Position numbers and translations under genes: made by a program
Shown here: piece by piece, positions 40,104 through 50,077 of the stretch
Layout of the letters: the number at the start of each line of letters is the position of its first letter
How positions within the stretch are numbered: position 1 is the stretch's first letter
The notes under the pieces: model-generated
Seen by the model: only the letters and a program-made list of their open reading frames with translations
Databases searched by the model: none
What the model was told of the DNA's origin: nothing
NCBI GenBank assembly: GCA_964613665.1
Contig: CAZTIG010000017.1
Span: forward strand, 1 to 64,000
Direction: 5' to 3'
Origin: CAZQFV01 sp964613665
GTDB lineage: Bacteria; Chloroflexota; Chloroflexia; DTKN01
DNA: 64,000 bases

Positions 40104-42265
40104 CGCGCCAAGCCACGATCATCCTGTCCTGCCTTCTCCTGGCCGCAGCCCTGCTCTCCGCCTGCGGCCCCACCTCCTCGCCCGGCCCGACCGCGCCGCC
40201 GGAGCCTACCCGCGCCGGCCTGCCCGGAGCTACCCCCGCCGGCGACTATCCCCCGCTGCCTACGGTCACGCCCTACGCCCCACCCACGGTTGCGGCGGAT
40301 GTGTTCAGCAGCCCGGACTATGGCGTCTCCCTGCGCTACCCGGCGGGCTGGTACGCCGAGGAGGGCAGCGCGGAGGAGGGCATTGTCGCCCAGTTCTACT
40401 CCCCCGACTTCGCCGTGATCGCCCTGCTGGTGGTCAGCTCCATCCCCGGCGACGAGCCGCTGGAAAGCACGGCCGCAGAGATCCGCGCCGCCGTCCTCAG
40501 CGGCACGGTGGACACGCGGATCGTGAGCGACCAGGCCGTCCAACTGGACGACGGCCGGCCGGCCTGGAGGACGGTGGCCACCTGCACCCTGCCAGAGGAC
40601 GGCACCGCGCTGCAGGTGGACATCCTCTCGGCGGTGCACGGCGGCAGCGTCTTCACTCTGCTGGCCTTTGCCGGCCCGGACGACTATGCCGCCAACGCGA
40701 GTGCCATCGCCGCCCTCGGCCGGGCCATGCAGCTGCAGGCCCCGTCCTTCTACGGTCTGCCGCGCGACCAGTCGCTGCTCCTCGCCGGCGGGGAGAGCAC
40801 CAACCCGCGCGAGTACGATCCCGCCACGACGCACGGCAGCGGCGACAAGCTCGTCTACTCGGGGCTGGTGTCGTTCGACCCCGCCATGCACCTGGTGCCA
40901 GATCTGGCCGAGTCCTGGCAGGTGTCCGGCGGCACGCTCTACACCTTCACCCTGCGGGCAGATGCCTCCTTCCACAACGGCCGGCCGGTCACCGCCCAGG
41001 ACGTCATCTACTCCTGGGAACGCGCCGCCGACCCGGCGACCGGCTCCGATACCGTGCTCACCTACCTCGGCGACATCGTCGGCGTCCGCGAGATGAACGC
41101 CGGCCAGGCGGAGCACATCGTCGGGCTGCGGGCAGTCGACGAGCACACCCTCCAGGTGACCATCGATGCCCCCAAGCCCTACTTCCTGCTCAAGCTGACC
41201 TACCCCACGGCCTTTGTGCTGGACCGGGCCAACGTCGAATCCGGATCGGCGTGGTACCGCACCCCCAACGGCACCGGCCCCTACCGCCTGACCCGCTGGG
41301 AGAGCATGAAGGTCCGGCTCTACGAGCGCAACGACCACTACTACCTGGACCCGCCGGCCATCCCCTATGTGATCGTGCGGCTCTACTCGGGCGTCGCCGT
41401 GCGCCTCTACGAGTCGGGCCAGATCGACGTGGCCGGCGTCGGCCTGGACGACGTGGCCCGCATGCTCGACCCCAAGGAGCCGCTCCACGCCGACCTGCAC
41501 AGCGCCGTGAACCTGTGCACCGATTATGTCGTTTTCGACGTGAGCCAGCCCCCCTTTGATGACGTCAAGGTGCGCCAGGCCTTTGCCATGGCCATCGACC
41601 GCCAGCAGTTCATCGACATCGTCTACAGCGGCATCGGGGTGCCGGCCAAGGGCCTCTACCCTCCGGCCCTGCCCGGCTACGACGCCGACCTTGCGGGCCT
41701 GCCCCACGACCCGCAGCAGGCGCGCCGCCTCCTGGCCGAGTCCAGCTACGGCGGCGCGGCCGGCCTGCCGCCCATCGTCTTTACCGACAGCGGGCTGGGC
41801 GGCGGGGTCAGCGCCTACACCGCAGCCCTGGCCCAGATGTGGCAGCAGGCGCTGGGCGTGACGATCACCGTGGAGAACCTGGAGCCCGATCGCTACCTGG
41901 ACGAGCTCTACGCCGGCCACCACGGCCAGATCTTTGGCCTGGGCTGGTGCGCGGACTACCCCGACCCGGAGAACTTTGCCGACGTGCTCTTCCACAGCGG
42001 CTCACGGCAGAACAACGGCCACTACAGCAACCCGCGGCTCGATGCCCTGCTGGAGCAGGCCCGTGTCGAACAGGACGTCGCCCGAAGGTTGGAGCTCTAC
42101 CGCGAGGCCGAGCGGATCATCGTCGAGGATGCCCCGGCGATCTTTATCGCCCACGACGTCTCCCACGTGCTGGTCAAGCCGTACGTCGCGGGCTATGTGC
42201 TGACACCGGTGGACATTGCCCTGGAGCGCTACCTGCGGCTCGATCCCGACAGGATGGACCGGTAG
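40100..42265 (+). CDS. Family-5 solute-binding lipoprotein with N-terminal PsbP-like domain
   Basis: A 721-aa lipoprotein (lipobox LSAC, Cys22). After a Pro-rich linker, residues about 72-215 form a PsbP/DUF1795-like domain (DYGVSLRYPAGWYAEEG). Residues about 230-715 are a family-5 extracellular solute-binding protein like OppA/DppA, with FDPAMHLVPDLAESWQV, FTLRADASFHNGRPVTAQDV and WCADYPDPENFADVLFHSG. It should capture peptides, nickel or sugars at the membrane. No permease or ATPase genes follow, so the transporter partner is elsewhere or absent. The ATG overlaps the upstream stop. The extra N-terminal domain is unusual for this class. Confidence 0.88.
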   Translation: MTRQATIILSCLLLAAALLSACGPTSSPGPTAPPEPTRAGLPGATPAGDYPPLPTVTPYAPPTVAADVFSSPDYGVSLRYPAGWYAEEGSAEEGIVAQFYSPDFAVIALLVVSSIPGDEPLESTAAEIRAAVLSGTVDTRIVSDQAVQLDDGRPAWRTVATCTLPEDGTALQVDILSAVHGGSVFTLLAFAGPDDYAANASAIAALGRAMQLQAPSFYGLPRDQSLLLAGGESTNPREYDPATTHGSGDKLVYSGLVSFDPAMHLVPDLAESWQVSGGTLYTFTLRADASFHNGRPVTAQDVIYSWERAADPATGSDTVLTYLGDIVGVREMNAGQAEHIVGLRAVDEHTLQVTIDAPKPYFLLKLTYPTAFVLDRANVESGSAWYRTPNGTGPYRLTRWESMKVRLYERNDHYYLDPPAIPYVIVRLYSGVAVRLYESGQIDVAGVGLDDVARMLDPKEPLHADLHSAVNLCTDYVVFDVSQPPFDDVKVRQAFAMAIDRQQFIDIVYSGIGVPAKGLYPPALPGYDADLAGLPHDPQQARRLLAESSYGGAAGLPPIVFTDSGLGGGVSAYTAALAQMWQQALGVTITVENLEPDRYLDELYAGHHGQIFGLGWCADYPDPENFADVLFHSGSRQNNGHYSNPRLDALLEQARVEQDVARRLELYREAERIIVEDAPAIFIAHDVSHVLVKPYVAGYVLTPVDIALERYLRLDPDRMDR

Positions 42266-42317
42266 GGCCGGCCGTTCAGCCGTCACGAGGCGCGATCCCG
42301 GGACGGCACCCAGGCCG

Positions 42318-42363
42318 GCAAGAAGCAAGGACACCGAGGGCTGCCGATGTCCTTGCTTCTTGC
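42318..42363. terminator. Long hairpin between convergent SBP and folD genes
   Basis: A perfect 16-bp stem GCAAGAAGCAAGGACA and its complement (42318-42333 and 42348-42363) with a 14-nt loop. The right arm runs into a degenerate CTTCCTGC-type repeat to about 42411. Confidence 0.6.
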
Positions 42364-42413
42364 ATCCTGCTTCTTGCTTCCTGATTCCTACTTCCTGCCT
42401 CCTCCTTCCCCGC

Positions 42414-43289
<876 letters not shown>

Positions 43290-43368
43290 GGTCTCCTCCT
43301 GTCGCACCTTTCTCGCGTCCTGCTCACATCCTCACGCCTCACACCATCGTGTCTCTGCTCTTTCCGCT

Positions 43369-44142
43369 TCACTCCTGCACCTCGCCCCGGATCGTCGCCA
43401 CGAGCTCCAGCACCCGTCCGGCCTCCAGGTCGTAGACGCACTCCAGCGAGATCCAGCGGCTGACCAGCGGGCGCACCGGCGGCAGGTCCGGCCCGTGCGC
43501 CTCCAGCAGCAGCAGGGGCCGGCCATCGTCGGCGCCGATGGGCAACCAGGGCAGATCGTCCAGGTCCTCCAGCGCCGGCCGGTAGCCGGCCGTTCCGGTC
43601 ACATAGGCCGGCGTGGCCAGGCCGGACCAGTCGAGCCCTTGCAGGGCCGTGGCGTGCGCGCTGACTGCCTGCCCACAGGCCGACCATGCCGCGGCATCAC
43701 CCCAGCCCAGCTCCACCCAGCCCGTCACCCGCAGGTCCCACAGCCCGGCAGAGGACCAACGCTCGGAGGAGACCCATCCGCTCACCTCGATATAGGCCGG
43801 CGCGTCCCAGGCGACGGTGCCCAGGCCCAGATCCCGGTCGAGGAAGAAGCGCGCCCAACAGGGGGCCGTACCGGTCACGATGCGGCTGACGTCGAGATAG
43901 GACTGGGACCCGGACGTGCGGTAGAGCCCGCGCAGCGTGATCGCCCCGTCCGTCGGCCACAGCGGGCCGCACGGGGCACTGGCGATCCCCTCCCCACGCG
44001 TGCGCAGCGGCACCGGCGCGCTCGGGACGGCCGTGCCCGCAGCGGGTAGGTCGCCGCAAGCAGCCAGGAAGAGGGGGCCGCACAGGCACAGACAGGTGAG
44101 CCAGCCGGCAGCGAGCCTGGAAGCGCTGGGATTGCCCGTCAT
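43369..44142 (-). CDS. Lipoprotein of unknown function
   Basis: A 257-aa lipoprotein with a signal peptide and lipobox LAAC (Cys29). The mature part is mixed beta with many Trp and Gly residues and four or more Cys (SAPCGPLW, TAPCWARFF, WSACGQA, LECVYDL), which may form disulfides. The central segment (AYIEVSGWVSSERWS, VTGWVELGWGD) looks like a small beta-barrel. I do not recognise a family. The ATG at 44142 begins the signal peptide. A promoter lies at 44191-44220, divergent from that of cooC. Confidence 0.75.
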   Translation of the reverse strand: MTGNPSASRLAAGWLTCLCLCGPLFLAACGDLPAAGTAVPSAPVPLRTRGEGIASAPCGPLWPTDGAITLRGLYRTSGSQSYLDVSRIVTGTAPCWARFFLDRDLGLGTVAWDAPAYIEVSGWVSSERWSSAGLWDLRVTGWVELGWGDAAAWSACGQAVSAHATALQGLDWSGLATPAYVTGTAGYRPALEDLDDLPWLPIGADDGRPLLLLEAHGPDLPPVRPLVSRWISLECVYDLEAGRVLELVATIRGEVQE

Positions 44143-44190
44143 AGACCTTCTCCCGGGTAGAGGTGCTGGCAGGGCGTCCTGCCTGCGCGC

Positions 44191-44220
44191 ATTGTACACC
44201 ATGCCGGCGGGAGTTGTCAA
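44191..44220 (-). promoter_or_regulatory. Promoter of the unknown lipoprotein
   Basis: Minus strand TTGACA, 18-bp spacer, TACAAT. Confidence 0.65.
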
Positions 44221-44235
44221 AGACAGTATGCTCGT

Positions 44236-44264
44236 TTGACAGGCCCTTGCCTTTATGCTATCCT
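44236..44264 (+). promoter_or_regulatory. Promoter of the cooC-SDR-GH36-GGDEF run
   Basis: TTGACA, 17-bp spacer, TATCCT, 31 bases before the cooC start. Confidence 0.65.
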
Positions 44265-44295
44265 TCCGGGCAGAACGATCGTCGGAGGCCCGACC

Positions 44296-45054
44296 ATGAG
44301 CAAGACCATCGCCGTTGCTGGCAAGGGCGGCACCGGCAAGACGACCATCTCCGCCTTGCTCGCGCACTGGCTGACCCAGCATGGCACCGTCCTGGCGGTC
44401 GACGCCGACCCCGCCGCCAACCTGCACATGGCGTTGGGGATGGCGCTCGAGTGCACCGTAGGCGACATCCGCGAGGGCATGCTGCAAGAAGTCAAGCGCG
44501 GCACCTTCACCGCCGGCATGAGCAAGCAGGACTATTTGGAGTGGAAGATCAACGAGGCCATCGTCGAGGGCCAGCGCATCGACCTGGTGGTCATGGGCCG
44601 GCCCGAAGGCCCCGGCTGCTACTGCGCCGCCAACAACATGCTGCGCGGCTGCCTGGACCGCCTCCAGACCAACTATGACTACGTCGTGATGGACAACGAG
44701 GCCGGCATGGAGCACCTCAGCCGCCAGACCACCCGCGACGTGGACCTCCTCCTGCTCGTCTCCGACCCTTCCGTCCGCGGCATCAGCACCGCCGCGCGCA
44801 TGCAGGAGCTGATCCACGAACTGCGCACCACCGTCGGCCGCGTCGTCCTCATCGTCAACCGGGCCGACGGGGCGCTGCCCCCTGCCGTGCAGGCGGCCAT
44901 CGCCGCCGCCCACCTGGAGCTGCTCGGCACCCTGCCGGACCACCAGGCCGTGCGCGACCACGATGCCGAGGGCCGGCCCATCGTGCAGCTCCCCGCCGGC
45001 GACCCGCTGCGCCAGCGGCTGATCGAGCTGGCCGGCCGCGTGGGCTTGCCATAG
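44296..45054 (+). CDS. cooC: CooC-type nickel-insertion ATPase for CO dehydrogenase
   Basis: A 252-aa MinD/ParA-fold ATPase of the CooC group, which helps insert nickel into the C-cluster of carbon monoxide dehydrogenase. It has the deviant Walker A GKGGTGKTTISALL, VDADPAANLHMALG, and the diagnostic metal-binding GPGCYCAANNMLR with Cys108 and Cys110. VVMDNEAGMEHLSRQTT matches the CooC switch region. No CODH gene is in the window, so it must be encoded elsewhere if this is a functional CooC. The ATG at 44296 has GGAGG upstream. The following SDR gene starts 11 bases after its stop. Confidence 0.93.
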   Translation: MSKTIAVAGKGGTGKTTISALLAHWLTQHGTVLAVDADPAANLHMALGMALECTVGDIREGMLQEVKRGTFTAGMSKQDYLEWKINEAIVEGQRIDLVVMGRPEGPGCYCAANNMLRGCLDRLQTNYDYVVMDNEAGMEHLSRQTTRDVDLLLLVSDPSVRGISTAARMQELIHELRTTVGRVVLIVNRADGALPPAVQAAIAAAHLELLGTLPDHQAVRDHDAEGRPIVQLPAGDPLRQRLIELAGRVGLP

Positions 45055-45065
45055 AAGGAGCTCCC

Positions 45066-46025
45066 GTGCGCGCGCTCGTCACCGGTGCCTCGGGTTTCGC
45101 CGGCAGCCACCTCTGCGAGCACCTGGTGGCCCAGCCAGGCTGGGAGGTCTACGCCGTCTGCTGGGCGGCCTGCTCCACCGAGAACCTGGACGCCGTCCGC
45201 CCGCGCATCACCATGCTCTCCGGCGACCTGTTGGACGCCCCCTGGACAGCGCGCACCGTGGCCGAGGTCCGCCCCGAGGTCGTCTTCCACCTGGCCGGCC
45301 AGGCCTCCCCGGCGGCCTCCTTCGCCGACCCGGCCGGCACCTTCGCCGCCAACATCACCGGCCAACTGCACCTCTTCCAGGCGATCCTGCAGGCCGGCCT
45401 GGACCCCGTCGTGCTGGCCATCGGCTCGGGCGAGGAGTACGGCCTGGTGCGGCCGGAGGACGTGCCGGTGGACGAGGACACCCCGCTGCGCCCGACCAAC
45501 CCCTATGCCGTGAGCAAGATCGCCCAGGACTACCTGGCCCTGCAGTACCACCTCAGCCACCACCTGCGGGCGGTGCGGCTGCGCCCGTTCAATCACATCG
45601 GCCCGCGGCAGGCGCCCGGCTTTGTCACCGCCGACTTTGCCCGGCAGATCGCGGCCATCGAGGCCGGCCGGCGCCCGCCGGTCATCCGCGTCGGCAACCT
45701 GGCTCCCCGCCGCGACTTTACCGACGTGCGCGACATGGTACGGGCCTATGCCCTGGCGGTCGCCCTGGGCGAGCCGGGCCAGGTCTATAACATCGGCCGC
45801 GGCACGGCCCACAGCATCGAGGAGGTCCTGCACACCCTCCTGGGCCTCAGCCGGCTGCCGATCCAGGTGGAAATCGACCCGCAGCGCATGCGGCCGGCCG
45901 ATGTCCCGCTCCTGGTCTGCGACAGCACCCGTTTCCGCGAACGCACCGGCTGGGAGCCACGCATCCCGCTCGCGCAATCGCTGCACGACATCCTGGAGTA
46001 CTGGCGCGGGAGAGTCGAGAGCTGA
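45066..46025 (+). CDS. SDR-family nucleotide-sugar epimerase/reductase (GMD/RMD-like)
   Basis: A 319-aa extended short-chain dehydrogenase. The NAD(P) motif is VTGASGFAGSHLCEHL. The active site is Ser in AIGSGEEYG and YAVSK (Tyr-x-x-x-Lys). The segments RPFNHIGPRQAPGFVTADFA and RRDFTDVRDMVRAY place it with GDP-mannose 4,6-dehydratase/GDP-4-keto-6-deoxymannose reductase relatives. The last segment (CDSTRFRERTGWEPR) is also typical of that group. It likely makes a deoxysugar nucleotide for surface glycans. The start is GTG at 45066 with AAGGAG upstream. It is embedded in an operon-like run with GH36. Confidence 0.88.
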   Translation: MRALVTGASGFAGSHLCEHLVAQPGWEVYAVCWAACSTENLDAVRPRITMLSGDLLDAPWTARTVAEVRPEVVFHLAGQASPAASFADPAGTFAANITGQLHLFQAILQAGLDPVVLAIGSGEEYGLVRPEDVPVDEDTPLRPTNPYAVSKIAQDYLALQYHLSHHLRAVRLRPFNHIGPRQAPGFVTADFARQIAAIEAGRRPPVIRVGNLAPRRDFTDVRDMVRAYALAVALGEPGQVYNIGRGTAHSIEEVLHTLLGLSRLPIQVEIDPQRMRPADVPLLVCDSTRFRERTGWEPRIPLAQSLHDILEYWRGRVES

Positions 46026-46047
46026 TAGCAGAGAGCTGAGACAGGAC

Positions 46048-48420
46048 ATGGCGTACGAACCCCTGACCTGGAAAGAGACCGCCCGCGGCGTGCGCCTGAG
46101 CGGCCCCCACTGGCAGCTCAGCTACGACCTGCTCCTGGGCCTGTTCGACCTGGCGGCGCCGGCTTATCCCGCCTTCGGCATCCGCTGGGCCCGCGCCCGC
46201 GCTGCCTTCCGCCGGGGCGAGCGCTCCCAGGCCGTCGGCACGGACGACGGGCACATGCAGACATGGCAGGTGCTGCCGGTGAACGACAACCGGGGCCGCG
46301 GCCTGCGCCTGGCCGTGCAGTGCAGCAGCAGGCGGCTGCCGACGCTAGATTTCGCGGCTACGCTCTACCAGGACTCCCCGCTGCTCCTGCTGGAGATCGC
46401 CCTGCACAACACCCTGGACCAGCCCATCGCCGTGGAGTGGCTGCAGCCCCTGGAGCTCGACCCCGAGTGGGGCGGGCAGCTCACGCTGGGCAGCCCTATC
46501 GCCGGCCTGTACAGCGCCGGCTGGCAGTCGTGGTCTCCGGCCGGCTGGAACCCGGCCGCGGGCCGCGACCGCCGCACCAACCTGGGCCCGCTCTTCGGAC
46601 CCATGCACGACACCGGCGCGTTCCACATGCCGCTGCCAGGCATCTTCCGTGCCGACCTGGCCGGCGCGCTGACCCCGCTGGGCGACGGGCCGGCACTGCT
46701 GGCCGGCCTGCTCAGCAGCGCCGACCAGTTCGGCACGCTGCACGCCCGCCTGCGCGGAAAGAAGCCGGCCCTCGGCTTCACCTGCGCCGCCGACGGCCTG
46801 CCCCTGGCCCCCGAGGAACGCCTGGCCTCGGAGCGGCTGGCGCTGCTGCTGGCGCCGCCCGGCCAGGACCCCCTCGCCCTCTACGGCGCGGCCCTGGGCG
46901 GGGAGATGGAGGCGCGCCTGGGCGGCTCGTCCCCCCGCGGCTGGTGTAGCTGGCCGGCCTTTGGGCAGAGGGTCAGCGAGCAGGATGTCCTGCGCCAGGT
47001 CGCCTGGCTGCGCGAGCACCGCGAAGACGTGCCGCTCGAGGTCGTGCAGGTCGACGACGGCTGGGAACAGGCCGTGGGCGACTGGACGGCCAACGAGCGC
47101 TTCCCGCACGGCATGGCCTGGCTGGCGGAGGAGATCCGCCGCGCCGGCTTTACCCCCGGCCTGTGGCTGGCACCCTTCATCGCCCACCCGCGCTCCCGGC
47201 TGGCCCAGGACCACCCCGAGTGGATCCTGCGCGACGGCCACGGCCGGCCGGCCAGCGCCGGCCTCAGCTCCGTCGGCGTGTGCCACGGACTGGACCTGAC
47301 CCGCGCCGACGTACAGGAGCACCTGCGCCGGCTCGTCGCCAGGGTCGCCCCGGAGTGGGGCTACGCCTACCTGAAGCTCGACTTTCTCTATGGCGCTGCT
47401 CTGCCGGGACAGCGCCGGCGCGCCGACCTGACCCGCGCCCAGGCGCTGCGCCGTGGGCTGGAGATCGTGCGCCAGGCCGCCGGGCCGGAGGCCTTTCTGC
47501 TCGGCTGCGGCTGCCCCCTGGGGCCGGCCATCGGCCTGGTCGACGCCATGCGCGTCGGCGCCGACGTGGCCCCCCACTGGCGCCCGCGCCAGGGCGCCCT
47601 CACCCCACTGGTCCGCAGCGACCCCTCCTTCCCGGGGACGGCCAACACTGTGCGCAACACCCTGACGCGGGCCTGGACGCACCGCCGCCTGTGGCTGAAC
47701 GACCCCGACCCGCTGATCCTGCGCCGTTCCGGCAACCGCATGAGCGAGGCCGAGGTGCGCAGCATGACCGCGGTGGCCGCGCTGAGCGGCGGCTCCTGGG
47801 TCCTGGGCGACGACCTGGCCGGCCTGGAGGCGGCGCGGCAGCCGCTCGCCGCCGTGGCCCTGCCGCCGCACGGGGGCCGGCTGCGCGCCGTCGACGTGCT
47901 GGAACGCCCCGTGCCGGCGCAGGTCGTCCTCGAACAGGAGTGCCCCTGGGGCCGCGGCTGGACCGTGGGCCTGTTCAACTGGGAGGATCGGCCGGCCGAC
48001 CTCGCCTTCGACCCCGCCGGCCTCGGCCTGCCGCCCGACACCCTCTGCCACCTGCACGAGTTCTTCAGCGGCGCGTACCGCCGCCTCCAGGGCCCGGTCC
48101 ACTTCCGGCGGGTCGAGCCCCACGGCTGCCGCGTCTTCCTGCTGCGCCCCGTCGAGGAGTGCCCGCAGTGGGTCGGCTCCAACCTCCATCTCGTCCAGGG
48201 GCAGGAGGTGGCGGCCTGGAAGGCCGGGCCGGCCCGCATCGCCGTGACGCTGGACGCCGGCCGCTCCCTGCACGGCTACTTCCTGCTGTGGCTGCCCGGC
48301 CGGGGGGAGGCGCCGCGGGCAACGCGGCCCGACGCGCGCGTCGAGCCGGCCGGGGAGGGGCTGTGGCGCGTGCAGGTCCGGATCGACCGGCCCGGGCCCG
48401 CACGGGTGGCACTGCGATGA
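46048..48420 (+). CDS. Alpha-galactosidase, glycoside hydrolase family 36
   Basis: A 790-aa GH36-like enzyme. The N-terminal beta-sandwich spans about residues 1-290. The TIM barrel begins with RGWCSWPAFG and has VQVDDGWEQAVGDW. The predicted nucleophile is Asp445 in YLKLDFLYGA, and the acid/base is Asp506 in MRVGADVAPHW, as in the Thermotoga GalA type. A C-terminal beta domain follows. No signal peptide is present, so the enzyme is cytoplasmic and would act on imported oligosaccharides or glycolipids. The ATG at 46048 has AGACAGGA upstream, a weak site. Its stop overlaps the next start (ATGA). Confidence 0.9.
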   Translation: MAYEPLTWKETARGVRLSGPHWQLSYDLLLGLFDLAAPAYPAFGIRWARARAAFRRGERSQAVGTDDGHMQTWQVLPVNDNRGRGLRLAVQCSSRRLPTLDFAATLYQDSPLLLLEIALHNTLDQPIAVEWLQPLELDPEWGGQLTLGSPIAGLYSAGWQSWSPAGWNPAAGRDRRTNLGPLFGPMHDTGAFHMPLPGIFRADLAGALTPLGDGPALLAGLLSSADQFGTLHARLRGKKPALGFTCAADGLPLAPEERLASERLALLLAPPGQDPLALYGAALGGEMEARLGGSSPRGWCSWPAFGQRVSEQDVLRQVAWLREHREDVPLEVVQVDDGWEQAVGDWTANERFPHGMAWLAEEIRRAGFTPGLWLAPFIAHPRSRLAQDHPEWILRDGHGRPASAGLSSVGVCHGLDLTRADVQEHLRRLVARVAPEWGYAYLKLDFLYGAALPGQRRRADLTRAQALRRGLEIVRQAAGPEAFLLGCGCPLGPAIGLVDAMRVGADVAPHWRPRQGALTPLVRSDPSFPGTANTVRNTLTRAWTHRRLWLNDPDPLILRRSGNRMSEAEVRSMTAVAALSGGSWVLGDDLAGLEAARQPLAAVALPPHGGRLRAVDVLERPVPAQVVLEQECPWGRGWTVGLFNWEDRPADLAFDPAGLGLPPDTLCHLHEFFSGAYRRLQGPVHFRRVEPHGCRVFLLRPVEECPQWVGSNLHLVQGQEVAAWKAGPARIAVTLDAGRSLHGYFLLWLPGRGEAPRATRPDARVEPAGEGLWRVQVRIDRPGPARVALR

Positions 48421-49997
48421 CCTACCGCGACCGCGTCTGCCTCATCGTCTGCGAGAACCTGCTCCAGGAAGCCATGGCCGCCCTGTTCGCGGAGCAGCTT
48501 CCCGGCGTGGCCCTGGCCACCTTCCCGGCGCGCTGCGACCAGCCCGACGTGAACTGGGATATGCTGGCGCCCATCCCCCGCGGCGATCCCTCGCACCTGC
48601 GCCTGTACGTCACCGGTCCTTGTGCTGCGCCGGGACTGGGCGATCCCCCCGCGCAGCTGACCCGGGTGCGCCGGCTGGCCGTCGACTCCTGCCTGCACCT
48701 GTTCATCACCCGAAGCCTGGCCGGCGCCTACACTGCCCGCGGCTGCGTGCTGCTGCCGCCCTGGGAGGTCGCCCGCTGGCAACAAGAGGGGACCCCGCCG
48801 GCCGGCCTCCAGGGGGCCACCCGGCTGGTCCTGGTCGACACACAAGCCGACGGAGCAGCCGCCGCGCTGCTGCCGGCGCTGGCCGGCGGCCTCGGCCTGC
48901 CCTGGGAGGTTCTGCCGGCCGGGGTGGACCTGTTCCGCCTCTTCCTGGTCCGCGCCATGCTCGAGGCGCGCCTGGCAGAGGAGCAGAGCCGCTCCACGGT
49001 AGCCCTCTCCGAAGCCATCCGGCGCTCCTCCGATCACGCCATGGCGCTGGACCTCATCGGCGGCCTGACGCGCATGGTGACCGAGACCGAGGCCATCGAC
49101 AACATCCTCGACCTGTTCACCCTGCTCTTTGCCCCGGGCAGCCTGGTCTATGTCCCCTGGGTCGACGGCCGGCCGGGGGCCGTCCAGGTGCGCCCGGCGG
49201 GCCAGGCCGAGGCGGAGGGCCTGGCCGAGAGGCTGGAACCGGCCCGGCTGCAGAACGACTACTGCTGGAGCAGCACCGGGAGCGGGTTCTACCTGCGCAT
49301 CGCCCACCAGGAGGAGACGCTCGGCCTGCTGGCCATCGAGGAGGTCGCCTTTCCCGAGCACCTCGACCACTACCTGAACCTGGCCCTGATCCTGGGGCGG
49401 GTGTGCGGCCTGACCATCGCCAATGCGCGCTCGTACGAAAAGGGCCGCCAGGCCGAGCACATCATCCGCCACCAGGCCTACCACGACGCCCTGACCGGGC
49501 TGCCCAACCGCCGCCTGTTCAGCGAGCTCCTGCACCAGGCGCTCGAAAGGGCCCACCACGAGGGCACGGTCCTGGCGGTGCTGTTCAACGACCTGGACCA
49601 CTTCAAGCATGTCAACGACTCGCTCGGCCATGACACCGGCGACGCCCTGATCCGCGAGACGGCCTACCGCCTGCAGAAGGCCGTGCGCACCGGCGACGTG
49701 CTGGCGCGCATGGGCGGCGACGAGTTCCTGCTGCTGCTCACCGAGATCGCCCAACCGGAGGATGCCCTGCGCGTCGCCGAGCGCATCCGCGCCGGCCTGG
49801 CCGCCCCCTTCCCCCTGGCCGGCCAGGAGCTGCACGTCACCGCCAGCATCGGCGTGACCCTCTACCCCCGTGACGGCACCGACGCCGAGACGCTCATCAA
49901 GAACGCCGACGCGGCGATGTACCGGGTGAAGCAGGCGGGGCGGGACGGGTGCAGGGTCTACGGGGAGGAGGACGGACGATTGACGATTGACGATTGA
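48417..49997 (+). CDS. GGDEF diguanylate cyclase with unusual N-terminal domain
   Basis: A 526-aa cytoplasmic protein. Residues 1-190 are a Cys-containing domain (DRVCLIVCENLLQEAMAALF, FPARCDQPD) that faintly resembles DUF1638. This link is tentative. Residues about 215-350 look like a GAF-type sensor (LIGGLTRMVTETEAIDNILDL). Residues 365-520 are a complete GGDEF domain with DALTGLPNRRLF, FNDLDHFKHVNDSLGH and the active-site MGGDEF, plus an RxxD-like region. It should make cyclic di-GMP in response to a ligand. The gene is translationally coupled to the alpha-galactosidase. Its last codons (RLTIDD) and stop lie inside the TGACGAT tandem repeat. Confidence 0.88.
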   Translation: MTYRDRVCLIVCENLLQEAMAALFAEQLPGVALATFPARCDQPDVNWDMLAPIPRGDPSHLRLYVTGPCAAPGLGDPPAQLTRVRRLAVDSCLHLFITRSLAGAYTARGCVLLPPWEVARWQQEGTPPAGLQGATRLVLVDTQADGAAAALLPALAGGLGLPWEVLPAGVDLFRLFLVRAMLEARLAEEQSRSTVALSEAIRRSSDHAMALDLIGGLTRMVTETEAIDNILDLFTLLFAPGSLVYVPWVDGRPGAVQVRPAGQAEAEGLAERLEPARLQNDYCWSSTGSGFYLRIAHQEETLGLLAIEEVAFPEHLDHYLNLALILGRVCGLTIANARSYEKGRQAEHIIRHQAYHDALTGLPNRRLFSELLHQALERAHHEGTVLAVLFNDLDHFKHVNDSLGHDTGDALIRETAYRLQKAVRTGDVLARMGGDEFLLLLTEIAQPEDALRVAERIRAGLAAPFPLAGQELHVTASIGVTLYPRDGTDAETLIKNADAAMYRVKQAGRDGCRVYGEEDGRLTIDD

Positions 49998-50071
49998 CGA
50001 TTGACGATTGACGATTGACGATTGGCGATTGGCGATTGACGATTGACGATTGACGATTGACGATTGGCGAT
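49974..50071. repeat. Heptamer tandem repeat (TGACGAT)n
   Basis: Thirteen perfect-length units from 49981 to 50071, six TGACGAT, two TGGCGAT, four TGACGAT and one TGGCGAT, preceded by one variant unit. The array contains the 3' end of the GGDEF gene and fills the gap to the convergent rluB stop at 50078. Confidence 0.95.
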
Positions 50072-50077
50072 GCCCCC

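Noticed and set aside
44296..45054. CooC-like gene read as a ParA/MinD partition protein
   Set aside because: The GPGCYC metal motif and the CooC-type switch region are specific; the separate ParA gene at 30536 lacks them.
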